Below are positions 15,332-24,050 of a stretch of DNA of 34,810 nucleotides, piece by piece (the stretch's first letter is position 1; every line of letters begins with the position of its first letter). The DNA comes from Marivita sp. (GTDB taxonomy: Bacteria > Pseudomonadota > Alphaproteobacteria > Rhodobacterales > Rhodobacteraceae). A model generated the notes under the pieces. That model was not told the origin of the DNA. It saw only the letters and a list, made by a program, of their open reading frames with translations, and searched no databases. The stretch spans positions 1-34,810 of the forward strand of contig NZ_JAEPMO010000028.1 in NCBI RefSeq assembly GCF_017643905.1. The letters run 5' to 3'. The position numbers and the translations under genes are program-made.

Positions 15332-15978
15332 TTCGGTGAGGATGACACCATCACAACGCTTGTCCAGTCGATATTCGCGATATCCGACGTCTTGGCCTGC
15401 GCAAAGGTCAGAACGTCTGCCGGGCTTTCGAAGCCGGCATATTGAAGGCCGGTTTCCAGATGGGTCGGATCCATATTGCTCACGCCGATTGCGGCGACGG
15501 CACCGACGACAAGACCCGCTGCATTGCCACGACCCGTTGCACGTGGGTTCACGACGCGGAGCATGTTGGCCAGGTAAAAGACAATAAGACCGACAATAAA
15601 AAGAGTGATGCCGTTCATCGCGTAATGCACGAATTCCAACGGCCAGCCGGAGCGCACCAGAAGGTCCTGAACGGTGTCAGGGTTGTTCGCGGTAAACAAG
15701 GCTGTCAGGGCGATACCGAAACCAAGACCAGTCATCATAACCGGGCTGTTGGATTTCCGCGACGATCTTCTGCCCATTTGCCAGGGCTGGCGTTCTTCGC
15801 GCGCTTTGGCGGGGAGCCGTGCAAATGCCGGGTCCAGCCGCTGGATGCGAGCATTGAAATCGTTACGATCTTGTTTACGTTGTACGTGTCTCATGGCGTT
15901 AACTATTCGCGGTAAATTGTGTCCAGATTTGGAAGTGCCCGTGACCAAGTTGCGGAAGTCTTCGACAGTTTTAGACAT
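15328..15978 (-). CDS. Hypothetical membrane protein coupled to the dehalogenase-like hydrolase
   Basis: 216 residues and not recognised as a named family. The first 75 residues are basic and probably cytoplasmic (RHVQRKQDRNDFNARIQRLD). Hydrophobic segments follow at about 80-97, 121-140 and 153-167, with a more polar C-terminus. The stop overlaps the hydrolase start by four bases, so the two are translationally coupled. A membrane partner or unrelated housekeeping role cannot be told apart. ATG 15978 is preceded on its strand by a weakly purine-rich stretch (GAGGCGTCAC). Confidence 0.7.
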   Translation of the reverse strand: MSKTVEDFRNLVTGTSKSGHNLPRIVNAMRHVQRKQDRNDFNARIQRLDPAFARLPAKAREERQPWQMGRRSSRKSNSPVMMTGLGFGIALTALFTANNPDTVQDLLVRSGWPLEFVHYAMNGITLFIVGLIVFYLANMLRVVNPRATGRGNAAGLVVGAVAAIGVSNMDPTHLETGLQYAGFESPADVLTFAQAKTSDIANIDWTSVVMVSSSPK

Positions 15979-16009
15979 GTGACGCCTCGTCGCTCGGCCT
16001 GATTTGCCC

Positions 16010-17386
16010 TTATTCCTTGGTCAGAGCGTCCAAAATACGGGCCCAGCTTCTCGCGCCCTTATGAAAGCTTTCGATGTCGTATTTCTCGTTTGGGCTGTGA
16101 ATCTGGTCATCATCCTTGCCAAAGCCGATCAGCATGGATTCAGTGCCCAGAAGCGATTGGAAGTATCCGGCGACCGGTATCGATCCGCCGCTACCGATGA
16201 AGGCGGCCTCATCCGGCCATTCATCGCTCAACGCAACACGCGCCTTTTCAAAGGCCGGGTTGTCAATCGACATCACCGAAGCGGGTGAGGCACCGTGCGC
16301 CTTGAACGAGACCTTGCAATCCTTGGGGGTCAGATCGGTGACCATCGTGCGCAGGTTTTCACGAATGGCATGCGGGTCTTGTTGGCCGACCAGACGGAAA
16401 CTGATCTTGGCGCTGGCCTTCGAGGGCAGCACGGTCTTGAACCCTTCGCCCTGATAGCCACCGCCAATGCCGTTGACTTCGCATGTTGGGCGGGACCACA
16501 GCATCTCGAGCGCGCTGCGCCCGGCTTCTCCGGAAAGTTCGCTAAGTCCAACATCCCCAAGAAACGCCTTGTGATCAAAGCCAAGCGCTTCCCACTGTTG
16601 CATCAGGTCGTCCGGAATGTCCGCCACGCCGTCGTAGAACCCTGGAACCGTCACGCGGCCATTCTCGTCATGCAGCGCTGCGATGATGCGACTCAGCGCG
16701 CGAATTGGGTTCATCGCAGCGCCGCCATACATTCCTGAGTGCAGGTCGCGGGTCGGGCCAATGATTGTGATCTCTTCCTGAAGCATGCCGCGCAGCATGG
16801 TCGTGATGGCAGGCACCCGGCTGTCGAACAGTCCCGTGTCACAGATCAGGGCAATGTCCGCTTTCAGTTCGTCGGCATTTTCTTTGAGGAAAGGCACAAG
16901 CGACGGAGACCCCGATTCCTCTTCGCCTTCAAAGAAGAAGGTGATCTTGCAGGGCAGGCTGCCATGTTCGGCAATCCAGGCGCGACAGGCCTCTACAAAG
17001 GTCATCAACTGGCCTTTGTCATCTGCCGTACCCCGACCGCGCAGCACTTTGCCCTTGGGCGTGTCTTCGAGTTGCGGATCGAAGGGATCGTTGTCCCACA
17101 GGTCCAGCGGATCGACCGGCTGTACGTCATAGTGCCCGTAGAACAAAAGATGCGGGCCGGGGCCGTCGATATGGCCGACGACCATGGGATGGCCGGGGGT
17201 CGGGCGTTTTTCGGCAGTTACGCCCATCGATTGCAGATCGGCCACCAGCCAGTCGGCCGCGCGGTCGCACTCGGCCTTAAAGGCCGGGTCGGTGGAAATA
17301 GACGGGATGCGCAGCAGTTCCTTCAGACGCTCGAGGCTGTCCGCGAGGGTGGAATCAATGCGGGCAAGGACGGGATCGACGGACAT
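16010..17386 (-). CDS. M20-family metallopeptidase (dipeptidase-like)
   Basis: 458-residue zinc peptidase of the M20/M25/M40 group, probably a cytoplasmic dipeptidase. Metal and catalytic motifs are HYDVQPVDP (about 86-94), GRGTADDKGQ, and EGEEESGSPS for the general base. A dimerisation domain insert follows in the middle (HSGMYGGAAMNP region). ATG 17386 is chosen because AAGGAG lies seven bases upstream; an ATG at 17404 precedes that ribosome binding site. It is divergent from hemA, with a 285-base shared upstream region. Confidence 0.9.
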   Translation of the reverse strand: MSVDPVLARIDSTLADSLERLKELLRIPSISTDPAFKAECDRAADWLVADLQSMGVTAEKRPTPGHPMVVGHIDGPGPHLLFYGHYDVQPVDPLDLWDNDPFDPQLEDTPKGKVLRGRGTADDKGQLMTFVEACRAWIAEHGSLPCKITFFFEGEEESGSPSLVPFLKENADELKADIALICDTGLFDSRVPAITTMLRGMLQEEITIIGPTRDLHSGMYGGAAMNPIRALSRIIAALHDENGRVTVPGFYDGVADIPDDLMQQWEALGFDHKAFLGDVGLSELSGEAGRSALEMLWSRPTCEVNGIGGGYQGEGFKTVLPSKASAKISFRLVGQQDPHAIRENLRTMVTDLTPKDCKVSFKAHGASPASVMSIDNPAFEKARVALSDEWPDEAAFIGSGGSIPVAGYFQSLLGTESMLIGFGKDDDQIHSPNEKYDIESFHKGARSWARILDALTKE

Positions 17387-17527
17387 GTGCGTGCTCCTTT
17401 TCATGTTTCGTCGGACCCTATCACTGCGCTTGTTGCTGTCCAGAGCGGCAAAAAAGGTGCCATCCCCATCAATGATGCAAAGAAAATGCAGTTTTCAGGT
17501 CCAAGTGCGCGGGCAGAGCCGGGGTGT

Positions 17528-17541
17528 TTGACTCAGATCAA
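17528..17541 (+). promoter_or_regulatory. FNR/FnrL-like box upstream of hemA
   Basis: TTGACTCAGATCAA matches the FNR pattern TTGAC/T-N4-ATCAA in nine of ten conserved positions, with only the fifth base differing from the symmetric consensus. It is centred about 137 bases before the hemA start. FnrL control of hemA is established in Rhodobacter, so oxygen-responsive control here is a reasonable inference. Confidence 0.6.
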
Positions 17542-17671
17542 GGCTGCGACGGTTGGTCATTCCTTAAGCACATTGTCATGAGGGGATCCGATCTATATCC
17601 ATTCTAAAACGTGAATGCGACGCAGGGCGATGGAGAACGCCTCTGAAGATCGCAGACTGAAGGAGACGCCG

Positions 17672-18895
17672 GTGCACTACGTAGACAAACTCGACGAAGC
17701 CCTGAATCGTTTGCACGAGGAAGGCCGCTACCGGACGTTTATCGACATCGAGCGTCAAAACGGTCAGTTCCCGCACGCGGTCTGGCGCAAGCCGGATGGC
17801 TCCGAGCAGGACATCACTGTCTGGTGTGGCAATGACTATCTGGGCATGGGCCAACACCCGGTTGTTCTGGCCGCAATGCACGAGGCGCTTGATGCGACTG
17901 GCGCGGGATCGGGCGGCACACGCAACATTTCGGGAACGACCGTCTATCACAAGCGGCTTGAAGCCGAACTTGCCGACTTGCATCAGAAGGAAGCCGCGCT
18001 TCTCTTCACCTCCGCATACATCGCAAATGACGCAACGTTGTCGACTCTGCCGAAATTGTTCCCCGGTCTCATCATCTATTCGGATGCGCTCAACCATGCG
18101 TCGATGATTGAAGGTGTCCGTCGTAATGGCGGGTCCAAGCGGATCTTCCGGCACAACGATGTGGCGCATCTGCGCGAGCTTCTGGCGGCTGACGATCCCG
18201 ATGCGCCCAAGCTGATCGCGTTCGAGTCGATCTATTCCATGGATGGCGATTTCGGCCCCATCGAAGCGATCTGTGATTTGGCAGACGAGTTCGGTGCGCT
18301 GACCTATATCGACGAAGTTCACGCGGTGGGCATGTACGGCCCGCGCGGCGCTGGCGTGGCAGAGCGTGAAGGTCTTATGGACCGCATCGACATCATCAAC
18401 GGCACCTTGGCGAAGGCTTACGGCGTGATGGGAGGCTATATCGCATCATCTGCAAAAATGTGTGATGCGATAAGGTCTTATGCTCCGGGCTTCATCTTCA
18501 CCACGTCTTTGCCGCCTGCTGTTGCTGCTGGTGCAGCGGCGTCGGTCGCTCATCTGAAGACAGACCAAAGCCTGCGCGACCAGCACCAGTTGCAAGCCCG
18601 CATCCTGAAGATGCGCCTCAAGGGTTTGGGCCTTCCGATCGTCGATCATGGAAGTCACATCATCCCGGTGATTGTGGGCGATCCGGTACACACCAAGCAG
18701 ATGTCCGACATGATGCTCGACCGTTTCGGCATTTATGTTCAGCCGATCAATTACCCGACTGTCCCGCGCGGAACCGAGCGTCTGCGCTTCACGCCGTCGC
18801 CGGTACACGGTCCGAAAGAAATTGATAAGCTGGTGCAAGCGATGGATGAGCTTTGGGCGCATTGTGCGCTGAATCGCGCCGAACTCAGCGCCTAG
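17672..18895 (+). CDS. hemA: 5-aminolevulinate synthase
   Basis: PLP enzyme that condenses glycine and succinyl-CoA to 5-aminolevulinate, the first step of tetrapyrrole synthesis in alphaproteobacteria (C4 pathway). The protein starts [20 protein letters not shown] and has [24 protein letters not shown] and the PLP lysine K248 in NGTLAKAYG, the same position as in Rhodobacter capsulatus HemA. I chose GTG 17672 because AAGGAG sits six bases upstream, giving 407 residues, the usual length; an upstream ATG would add 19 unconserved residues. The FNR-like box upstream suggests oxygen control. Confidence 0.95.
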   Translation: MHYVDKLDEALNRLHEEGRYRTFIDIERQNGQFPHAVWRKPDGSEQDITVWCGNDYLGMGQHPVVLAAMHEALDATGAGSGGTRNISGTTVYHKRLEAELADLHQKEAALLFTSAYIANDATLSTLPKLFPGLIIYSDALNHASMIEGVRRNGGSKRIFRHNDVAHLRELLAADDPDAPKLIAFESIYSMDGDFGPIEAICDLADEFGALTYIDEVHAVGMYGPRGAGVAEREGLMDRIDIINGTLAKAYGVMGGYIASSAKMCDAIRSYAPGFIFTTSLPPAVAAGAAASVAHLKTDQSLRDQHQLQARILKMRLKGLGLPIVDHGSHIIPVIVGDPVHTKQMSDMMLDRFGIYVQPINYPTVPRGTERLRFTPSPVHGPKEIDKLVQAMDELWAHCALNRAELSA

Positions 18896-18919
18896 CACTT
18901 GGAATCAGTGCATTAAACC

Positions 18920-18947
18920 TTGTCGTGTGCTATCTAAAGAGTAATAA
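18920..18947 (+). promoter_or_regulatory. Probable sigma-70 promoter for the RodZ-like gene
   Basis: TTGTCG at 18920-18925 and TAATAA at 18942-18947 are separated by 16 bases, in the 128-base gap after hemA and about 76 bases before the start codon. Visual match only. Confidence 0.45.
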
Positions 18948-19023
18948 AACGCGCGACTCGACTCACCTGGTACGCGCGAAGCAGGCAGCGTGTAGACGGT
19001 TTGTACGGCAAGGGGCAGCGAGT

Positions 19024-20607
19024 ATGATTGGGCGAAAATCCCCAAAACTATCGCAGGATATCACCGAGGCGAAACCGCGTGGGTTCGATGATTTCGAACT
19101 CAGGCTCGGGGATGTCATGCGCGGGGAACGCGCGACGCTCGGGAAATCCCTGTTGGATGTGCAGCGCGAGTTGCGCATTAAGACCAGCTATATCGCGGCC
19201 ATCGAAAACTGTGACCCGACCGCGTTCGACACGCCCGGCTTTATTGCTGGCTATGTCCGGTCCTATGCTCGCTACCTTGGGATGGATCCGGACGACACCT
19301 ATGCGGTGTTTTGCGCCGAAAGCGGGTTCGAGACGGCGCATGGCATGTCCGACGCCGCATCTTCGCGCAAGAAATCCGAAATATCGCCCGTCATTGGTTC
19401 TGGCGCACCCCGAGACCCGTTTTCACAGCCGGTCTTGCCTTTCGCTCCGGGCAGCGATTCCCTCTTGTCGCGCATCGAGCCCGGCGCGATCGGATCGACC
19501 CTTGTGCTGGCGCTTCTTCTCGGCGGACTGGGCTATGGCGGCTATTCCGTCCTGCAAGAGGTTCAGCGCGTGCAGGTGGCGCCTGTGGACCAGACGCCCG
19601 TCGTGCTGAGCGATCTTGATCCGCTCCAGACAACAATCCCGTCGACAGAGCCATCGGTTGAAACAGCCGATGCGGGCGTTGCAGCAGGTGTGTTCACCCC
19701 TCCGACCACTGTCGAGTCATTTGATCGGCTCTACCGGCCCCAGGCATTGGATGTTCCGGTGCTTGTGGCGCGGGATGCACCGATCTCGACGCTTGATCCA
19801 AACAGTGTGGGCGCGTTTGCGCAGGTCGCAACAAAGGCGCTGCCGAATGTTGACCTTGAGCCGGCCGCAGTGCGGTCTACCCTAGCGGCTGGTCTTCCGC
19901 AGGCCGGTGTGACGCTGATCGCGGCGCGTCCGGCATGGGTTCGGGTGCGCGGCGATGACCGCTCTGTGATCTTCGAACGCGTGATGGCCGCTGGGGAAAC
20001 GTGGACCGTTCCTGCATCCGAAGCCGATGCGCTTTTGAATGTCGGTGAAAGCGGCGCGTTGTATGTCTCGGTCAACGGACAGACTGTTGGTCCGGTTGGC
20101 CCTGCGGGAACCATCACCTCTGATTTGTCGCTTGACGGACCGACACTTGCGGCGGTGCTTGAGCCGGTCAGCTTGAAATCTGACCCGGACCTGAACCGTG
20201 TTCTGGCAGACCTCGGCACAGACACATCGCAGCCCGTGATTGGCCAGCCGAGAATCCTCGAAGACAGCGCACCCGGGGTGACCCTTGTTGCAGTCCGCCC
20301 GGCGTGGATCCGCGTCCGAGCTGCGGATGGCTCCGTGATCTACGAGACAATCATGAACGCGGGCGACACCTATGAAGTGCCGATGACCGAAGAGCCGCCG
20401 ACCTTGCGGGTGGGTGAATCCGGTGCGATCTATTTCGCGATGAACGGTCAGACCTATGGCCCGGCAGGCGCGCGTGGGTCGGTGACATCTAACCTTGCTT
20501 TGTCTGTAGATCAACTGTCCCAGACCTACTCGGTTGCGTCGATCGAAGCGGACAGCGATCTGGCCCGCGTGGTCGCAGAACTCGCTGTCGATCAGCGCGT
20601 CGACTAA
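19024..20607 (+). CDS. RodZ-like helix-turn-helix membrane protein with duplicated C-terminal domain
   Basis: 527 residues. An N-terminal helix-turn-helix (about 25-95: LGDVMRGERATLGKSLLDVQRELRIKTSYIAAIE pattern, shown here only in part as SLLDVQRELRIKTSYIAAIE) precedes a linker, a membrane helix at about 156-177 and a long periplasmic part. The periplasmic part ends with two similar DUF4115/RodZ-C-like domains, about 295-370 and 418-493. They share GVTL-ARPAW-RVR, a Y/FE-RVM-type turn, GESGA-Y and NGQT-GP. In E. coli RodZ links MreB to the membrane and controls rod shape. Lying directly upstream of ispG, as rodZ does in E. coli, supports the call. ATG 19024 follows AAGGGGCAGCG. Confidence 0.82.
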   Translation: MIGRKSPKLSQDITEAKPRGFDDFELRLGDVMRGERATLGKSLLDVQRELRIKTSYIAAIENCDPTAFDTPGFIAGYVRSYARYLGMDPDDTYAVFCAESGFETAHGMSDAASSRKKSEISPVIGSGAPRDPFSQPVLPFAPGSDSLLSRIEPGAIGSTLVLALLLGGLGYGGYSVLQEVQRVQVAPVDQTPVVLSDLDPLQTTIPSTEPSVETADAGVAAGVFTPPTTVESFDRLYRPQALDVPVLVARDAPISTLDPNSVGAFAQVATKALPNVDLEPAAVRSTLAAGLPQAGVTLIAARPAWVRVRGDDRSVIFERVMAAGETWTVPASEADALLNVGESGALYVSVNGQTVGPVGPAGTITSDLSLDGPTLAAVLEPVSLKSDPDLNRVLADLGTDTSQPVIGQPRILEDSAPGVTLVAVRPAWIRVRAADGSVIYETIMNAGDTYEVPMTEEPPTLRVGESGAIYFAMNGQTYGPAGARGSVTSNLALSVDQLSQTYSVASIEADSDLARVVAELAVDQRVD

Positions 20608-20672
20608 GGGCCATCTCCTCTGTGTGAAAGCTTGAAGCGCCCGTTCAGCGGGCCTAGCTATATGCGCGAAAC

Positions 20673-20684
20673 AACTGTACAGTT
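20673..20684. promoter_or_regulatory. 12-bp perfect palindrome before ispG
   Basis: AACTGTACAGTT is perfectly palindromic and lies 31 bases upstream of the ispG start, just before TTGACA at 20689-20694. It could be an operator; no binding protein can be named. Confidence 0.3.
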
Positions 20685-20715
20685 TGGTTGACACTTTCTG
20701 CCGGAGGAGGGCTAC

Positions 20716-21843
20716 ATGAGCCTCAATCACATTCGTCCATGGCGCAATATCTACCGTCGTAAATCGCGTCAGATCATGGTGGGCAATGTGCCGGTTGGGG
20801 GGGATGCCCCGATCACCGTGCAGACGATGACCAACACGCTGACAACGGATGTGACAGCGACCATCGCGCAAGTGCAAGCCGCGGCGGATGCCGGGGCAGA
20901 CATCGTGCGGATTTCGATTCCGGATGAGGACAGTTCTCGCGCGCTCAAGGAAATCGTGCGCGAAAGTCCTGTGCCGATCGTGGCGGACATCCATTTCCAT
21001 TACAAACGCGGGATTGAGGCCGCTGAGGCGGGCGCGGCCTGTCTGCGGATCAACCCAGGCAATATTGGGTCCGAAGCGCGGGTGAAGGAAGTCATCAAGG
21101 CCGCACGCGACCACAATTGCTCGATCCGCATCGGCGTCAATGCCGGGTCGCTGGAAAAGCATCTGCTTGAGAAATATGGCGAACCCTGTCCGGATGCGAT
21201 GGTCGAGTCGGGTCTCGACCATATCAAGATCCTGCAAGACAATGATTTTCACGAGTTCAAAATCAGCTGCAAGGCGTCCGACGTCTTCATGGCGGCAGCG
21301 GCCTATCAGCAATTGGCCGAAGCGACGGACGCGCCGATTCACCTAGGCATCACCGAGGCGGGTGGCCTGACGACGGGCACGATCAAATCGGCGATTGGCC
21401 TTGGCAACCTGCTCTGGATGGGCATTGGCGACACGATCCGCGTCTCTCTCTCGGCCGATCCGGTGGAAGAGGTGAAGGTCGGTTACGAGATCCTGAAATC
21501 GCTCGGCCTGCGCCACCGTGGAGTGAACATCATCTCCTGCCCAAGCTGTGCGCGGCAGGGGTTCGACGTGATCAAGACGGTCGAGGCACTGGAAAAGCGG
21601 CTGGAGCACATCAAGACGCCGATGAGCCTGTCGATCATCGGCTGCGTGGTCAACGGACCGGGCGAGGCGTTGATGACCGATGTCGGATTTACCGGCGGCG
21701 GAAACGGGTCGGGGATGGTCTATCTCGCGGGCAAACAAAGCCACAAGATGTCGAATGATCAGATGATCGACCACATCGTCCAAGAGGTCGAGAAGAAGGC
21801 AGCGGCTCTGGAAGCGGCAGGGGCGCAGGAAGCGGCGGAGTAG
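20716..21843 (+). CDS. ispG: 4-hydroxy-3-methylbut-2-en-1-yl diphosphate synthase
   Basis: Iron-sulfur enzyme of the MEP isoprenoid pathway that converts MEcPP to HMBPP, 375 residues. The N-terminal TIM barrel shows [32 protein letters not shown] and LRINPGNIG. The C-terminal cluster domain has CPSCARQG (two Cys) and [10 protein letters not shown] (third Cys). GGAGGAGG stands just before ATG 20716. It lies downstream of the RodZ-like gene, a conserved neighbourhood. Confidence 0.96.
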   Translation: MSLNHIRPWRNIYRRKSRQIMVGNVPVGGDAPITVQTMTNTLTTDVTATIAQVQAAADAGADIVRISIPDEDSSRALKEIVRESPVPIVADIHFHYKRGIEAAEAGAACLRINPGNIGSEARVKEVIKAARDHNCSIRIGVNAGSLEKHLLEKYGEPCPDAMVESGLDHIKILQDNDFHEFKISCKASDVFMAAAAYQQLAEATDAPIHLGITEAGGLTTGTIKSAIGLGNLLWMGIGDTIRVSLSADPVEEVKVGYEILKSLGLRHRGVNIISCPSCARQGFDVIKTVEALEKRLEHIKTPMSLSIIGCVVNGPGEALMTDVGFTGGGNGSGMVYLAGKQSHKMSNDQMIDHIVQEVEKKAAALEAAGAQEAAE

Positions 21844-21847
21844 GGGG

Positions 21848-21867
21848 AAGCCGCTTCGAAGCGGCTT
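21848..21867. terminator. Hairpin between convergent ispG and dsbA-like gene
   Basis: AAGCCGCT-TCGA-AGCGGCTT is a perfect 20-base palindrome (8-bp stem, 4-base loop) five bases after the ispG stop. There is no long T-run on either strand. It could serve both convergent genes. Confidence 0.5.
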
Positions 21868-21888
21868 GCACCTCGAAAAATAGTAAGC

Positions 21889-22638
21889 TTACCGCGCTTC
21901 AGCCACGATCTGTTGCATCGCGTCCAGCGGAACATATCCCCGGATCAACTGGTCGCCCATCACGAAAGACGGCGTGCCATTGATTTGCAGCGCTTGCGCC
22001 AGTGCGCGGGTCGATGCCAGCTGCTCGGTGATACTTTCGCTGTCCATGGCGGAAATCACCGCGTCCGCATCGAGGCCCAGTGTATCGGCCAAACGGCGCA
22101 GCACGGTGTCGTCCAGATCACCGTTCAGCACGATCAGCGCTTCTTTCGCAGCATGATAGGCGTCGTCACCTGCCACTTCGCGGGCGGCCAGCGCGAAGCG
22201 GGACGAGATCACCGAATTTTCGCCGAGGATCGGAAATTCCTTGGCGATATAGCGGATATTCCCATCCAGTTCGAGAAGCTGGGTGACTTCAGGGTGCGCA
22301 CGGCGGCAGAATCCGCAACGGTAGTCGAAGAATTCGACGATTGTCACGTCGCCTTCGGGATTGCCACCCACCCAGGAATAGCCGTCGTTGAAGATTGCAT
22401 CGGCGTTGTTTTCGATCAGCGCCACATCGCCTTGCGCCTGTTCCGCAGCCTGACGTTCCTCAAGCACCTGAACCGCTTCCATGATCACTTGCGGGTTTTC
22501 CAACAGGTAAGCGCGAACTTGCGCTCCAAAGGCAGCACGTTCGGCATCCGACATTTTGTTGAGATCAAGATCAGCAGCCTGAACGCCTGTTGCCAGAAGC
22601 AGGGCGGCGAAAGATGTGGCGAGGCGGGTTTTCGACAT
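21889..22638 (-). CDS. DsbA-family thiol:disulfide oxidoreductase (DsbA/ScsC/Com1-like)
   Basis: Periplasmic thioredoxin-fold protein of 249 residues. A signal peptide (about 1-21, ending GVQA) precedes an N-terminal helical extension (about 25-80). The active site CGFC (108-111) sits in FFDYRCGFCRRAHPE, and the cis-proline loop is in NGTPSFVMG near residue 225. The N-terminal extension resembles Com1/ScsC-type proteins, which can act as isomerases or oxidants. It is followed, in transcription order upstream, by the M48 protease gene 21 bases away, so both envelope-quality genes are probably co-transcribed. Confidence 0.9.
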   Translation of the reverse strand: MSKTRLATSFAALLLATGVQAADLDLNKMSDAERAAFGAQVRAYLLENPQVIMEAVQVLEERQAAEQAQGDVALIENNADAIFNDGYSWVGGNPEGDVTIVEFFDYRCGFCRRAHPEVTQLLELDGNIRYIAKEFPILGENSVISSRFALAAREVAGDDAYHAAKEALIVLNGDLDDTVLRRLADTLGLDADAVISAMDSESITEQLASTRALAQALQINGTPSFVMGDQLIRGYVPLDAMQQIVAEAR

Positions 22639-22659
22639 GAGGGTCTCCAGTCATCAGGC

Positions 22660-23997
22660 TCAGCGCCGCGCGGCGCGTTGAGCAGCACTTAGCACATCCT
22701 GTGCGCGTTGCCATGGGCCTGATCCGCGCGGCAGCGCGCCTTCGGCCCGAGTGGCGTGAATGGCGGCATCCTTGAACCGCCCCTGGACGGCATACCGTTC
22801 CGCCGTCACGAGGGATGCCATCGCGTTCTGCCCGATCTTGGCATAGGCGGTGGCCAGATCGCGCAGGATGCGCGTGTCGCTGAAATCCCGTCCGCGGGCT
22901 GCTTCGAGCGTTTTGACCGCCTCCTGCGGATTGCCAGCGGCCAATTGTGCGCGGCCCAAGCCTCCGAGGAGCAGCGGTTCACGCGGTGCAAGACGGGCTG
23001 CGGCTGAATAGACCTTCACCGCATCTGACGCGCGACGGGATTCGAGCAGGATCTGGCCCTTCAGTTCGCGTAGAAACGGATCGTTTGGACGCGCGGAAAT
23101 GGCCGCGTCGATATTGCTGATGGCCCGGCCCAGATCGCTTTGCCGATGATAGGCCACAGCCTTGCGCATCTGCGCGATATCCGGCGACAGGCTTTCATCC
23201 GCGCGGCGCAACGTCCACGCAGGTGCACGGGTAAAGGCGGACAGCTTGCCCTTGGCGCGCGCAAACCAATAGGCGGCGGCAGGATCGGGTTTGGCTTCTG
23301 CTGACGCGCCTGCCACCAAGCCCTGTAGGGCTCGCAGCCGGTCGCGGGACAAGGGATGCGTGCGGATGTAAGGGTCCTGTCGGCTTTCAGCCAGCGCATC
23401 CTGCCCCCTGAACAGGTTTTGAACTTCGATGGCCCCTTGGGGATTTATCCCAGCACGCAAGAGGTAACGGACCGAACTGATATCGGCAGAGGATTCTTCG
23501 GCCCGTGTATGGGCCAGAAAATTGCGCATGGCCGAGGATTGCACACCGAGCCCAAGACCAACCGCGGCCTGTCCATTGCCCGCTGCCGCGGCTGCCGCCG
23601 CAAGGACCATGCCCAAACCGGCGGCCGTGCGCGCGGTTTGCATGTTTCCCAAGCGGCGCGAGATATGGCCGTTGGCGATATGCGCGGCCTCGTGCGCAAT
23701 CACCGCCTGAAGCTGCTCTGCGCTGTCCAGTTTCGTCAACAGACCCGAGTGGATGAAGATGTGCTGCGTGTCGACGATAAAGGCGTTGAGCGTGCCATCG
23801 TCGATCACGAGGATTCGGATTTGGCCGGGGCTCAGACCTGCGGCGCGCAACACGGGTGTCGCCAGTTCTTTCAGCGAATATTCGATATCCGCATCGCGCA
23901 GCAATGTGATGGCGCGCGCCGGGGCTGCGGCGATCAGCGCGGTCAGGCACAGGATCAGCCCTGTCACCCGCAAAAACTGCAGCGTCGCGTGATACAT
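22660..23997 (-). CDS. M48-family metalloprotease with C-terminal TPR-like repeats (BepA/YfgC-like)
   Basis: 445 residues. A signal peptide (about 1-29, ending APARA) is followed by an M48 protease domain with zinc motif HEAAH (102-106) and the third ligand region AEESSAD. The C-terminal half has helical tetratricopeptide-like repeats (around 290-420), as in BepA, a periplasmic protease/chaperone for outer-membrane proteins. ATG 23997 is preferred because it directly begins the signal peptide and has AAGG upstream; a longer frame to 24066 would overlap the divergent aminotransferase start. It probably forms an envelope-maintenance operon with the DsbA-like gene downstream. Confidence 0.9.
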   Translation of the reverse strand: MYHATLQFLRVTGLILCLTALIAAAPARAITLLRDADIEYSLKELATPVLRAAGLSPGQIRILVIDDGTLNAFIVDTQHIFIHSGLLTKLDSAEQLQAVIAHEAAHIANGHISRRLGNMQTARTAAGLGMVLAAAAAAAGNGQAAVGLGLGVQSSAMRNFLAHTRAEESSADISSVRYLLRAGINPQGAIEVQNLFRGQDALAESRQDPYIRTHPLSRDRLRALQGLVAGASAEAKPDPAAAYWFARAKGKLSAFTRAPAWTLRRADESLSPDIAQMRKAVAYHRQSDLGRAISNIDAAISARPNDPFLRELKGQILLESRRASDAVKVYSAAARLAPREPLLLGGLGRAQLAAGNPQEAVKTLEAARGRDFSDTRILRDLATAYAKIGQNAMASLVTAERYAVQGRFKDAAIHATRAEGALPRGSGPWQRAQDVLSAAQRAARR

Positions 23998-24050
23998 TGA
24001 CCTTGCCCTGTGTTCGCCCCTAGGTCTGCCGCCATCAGTGTAGGGAGAGA

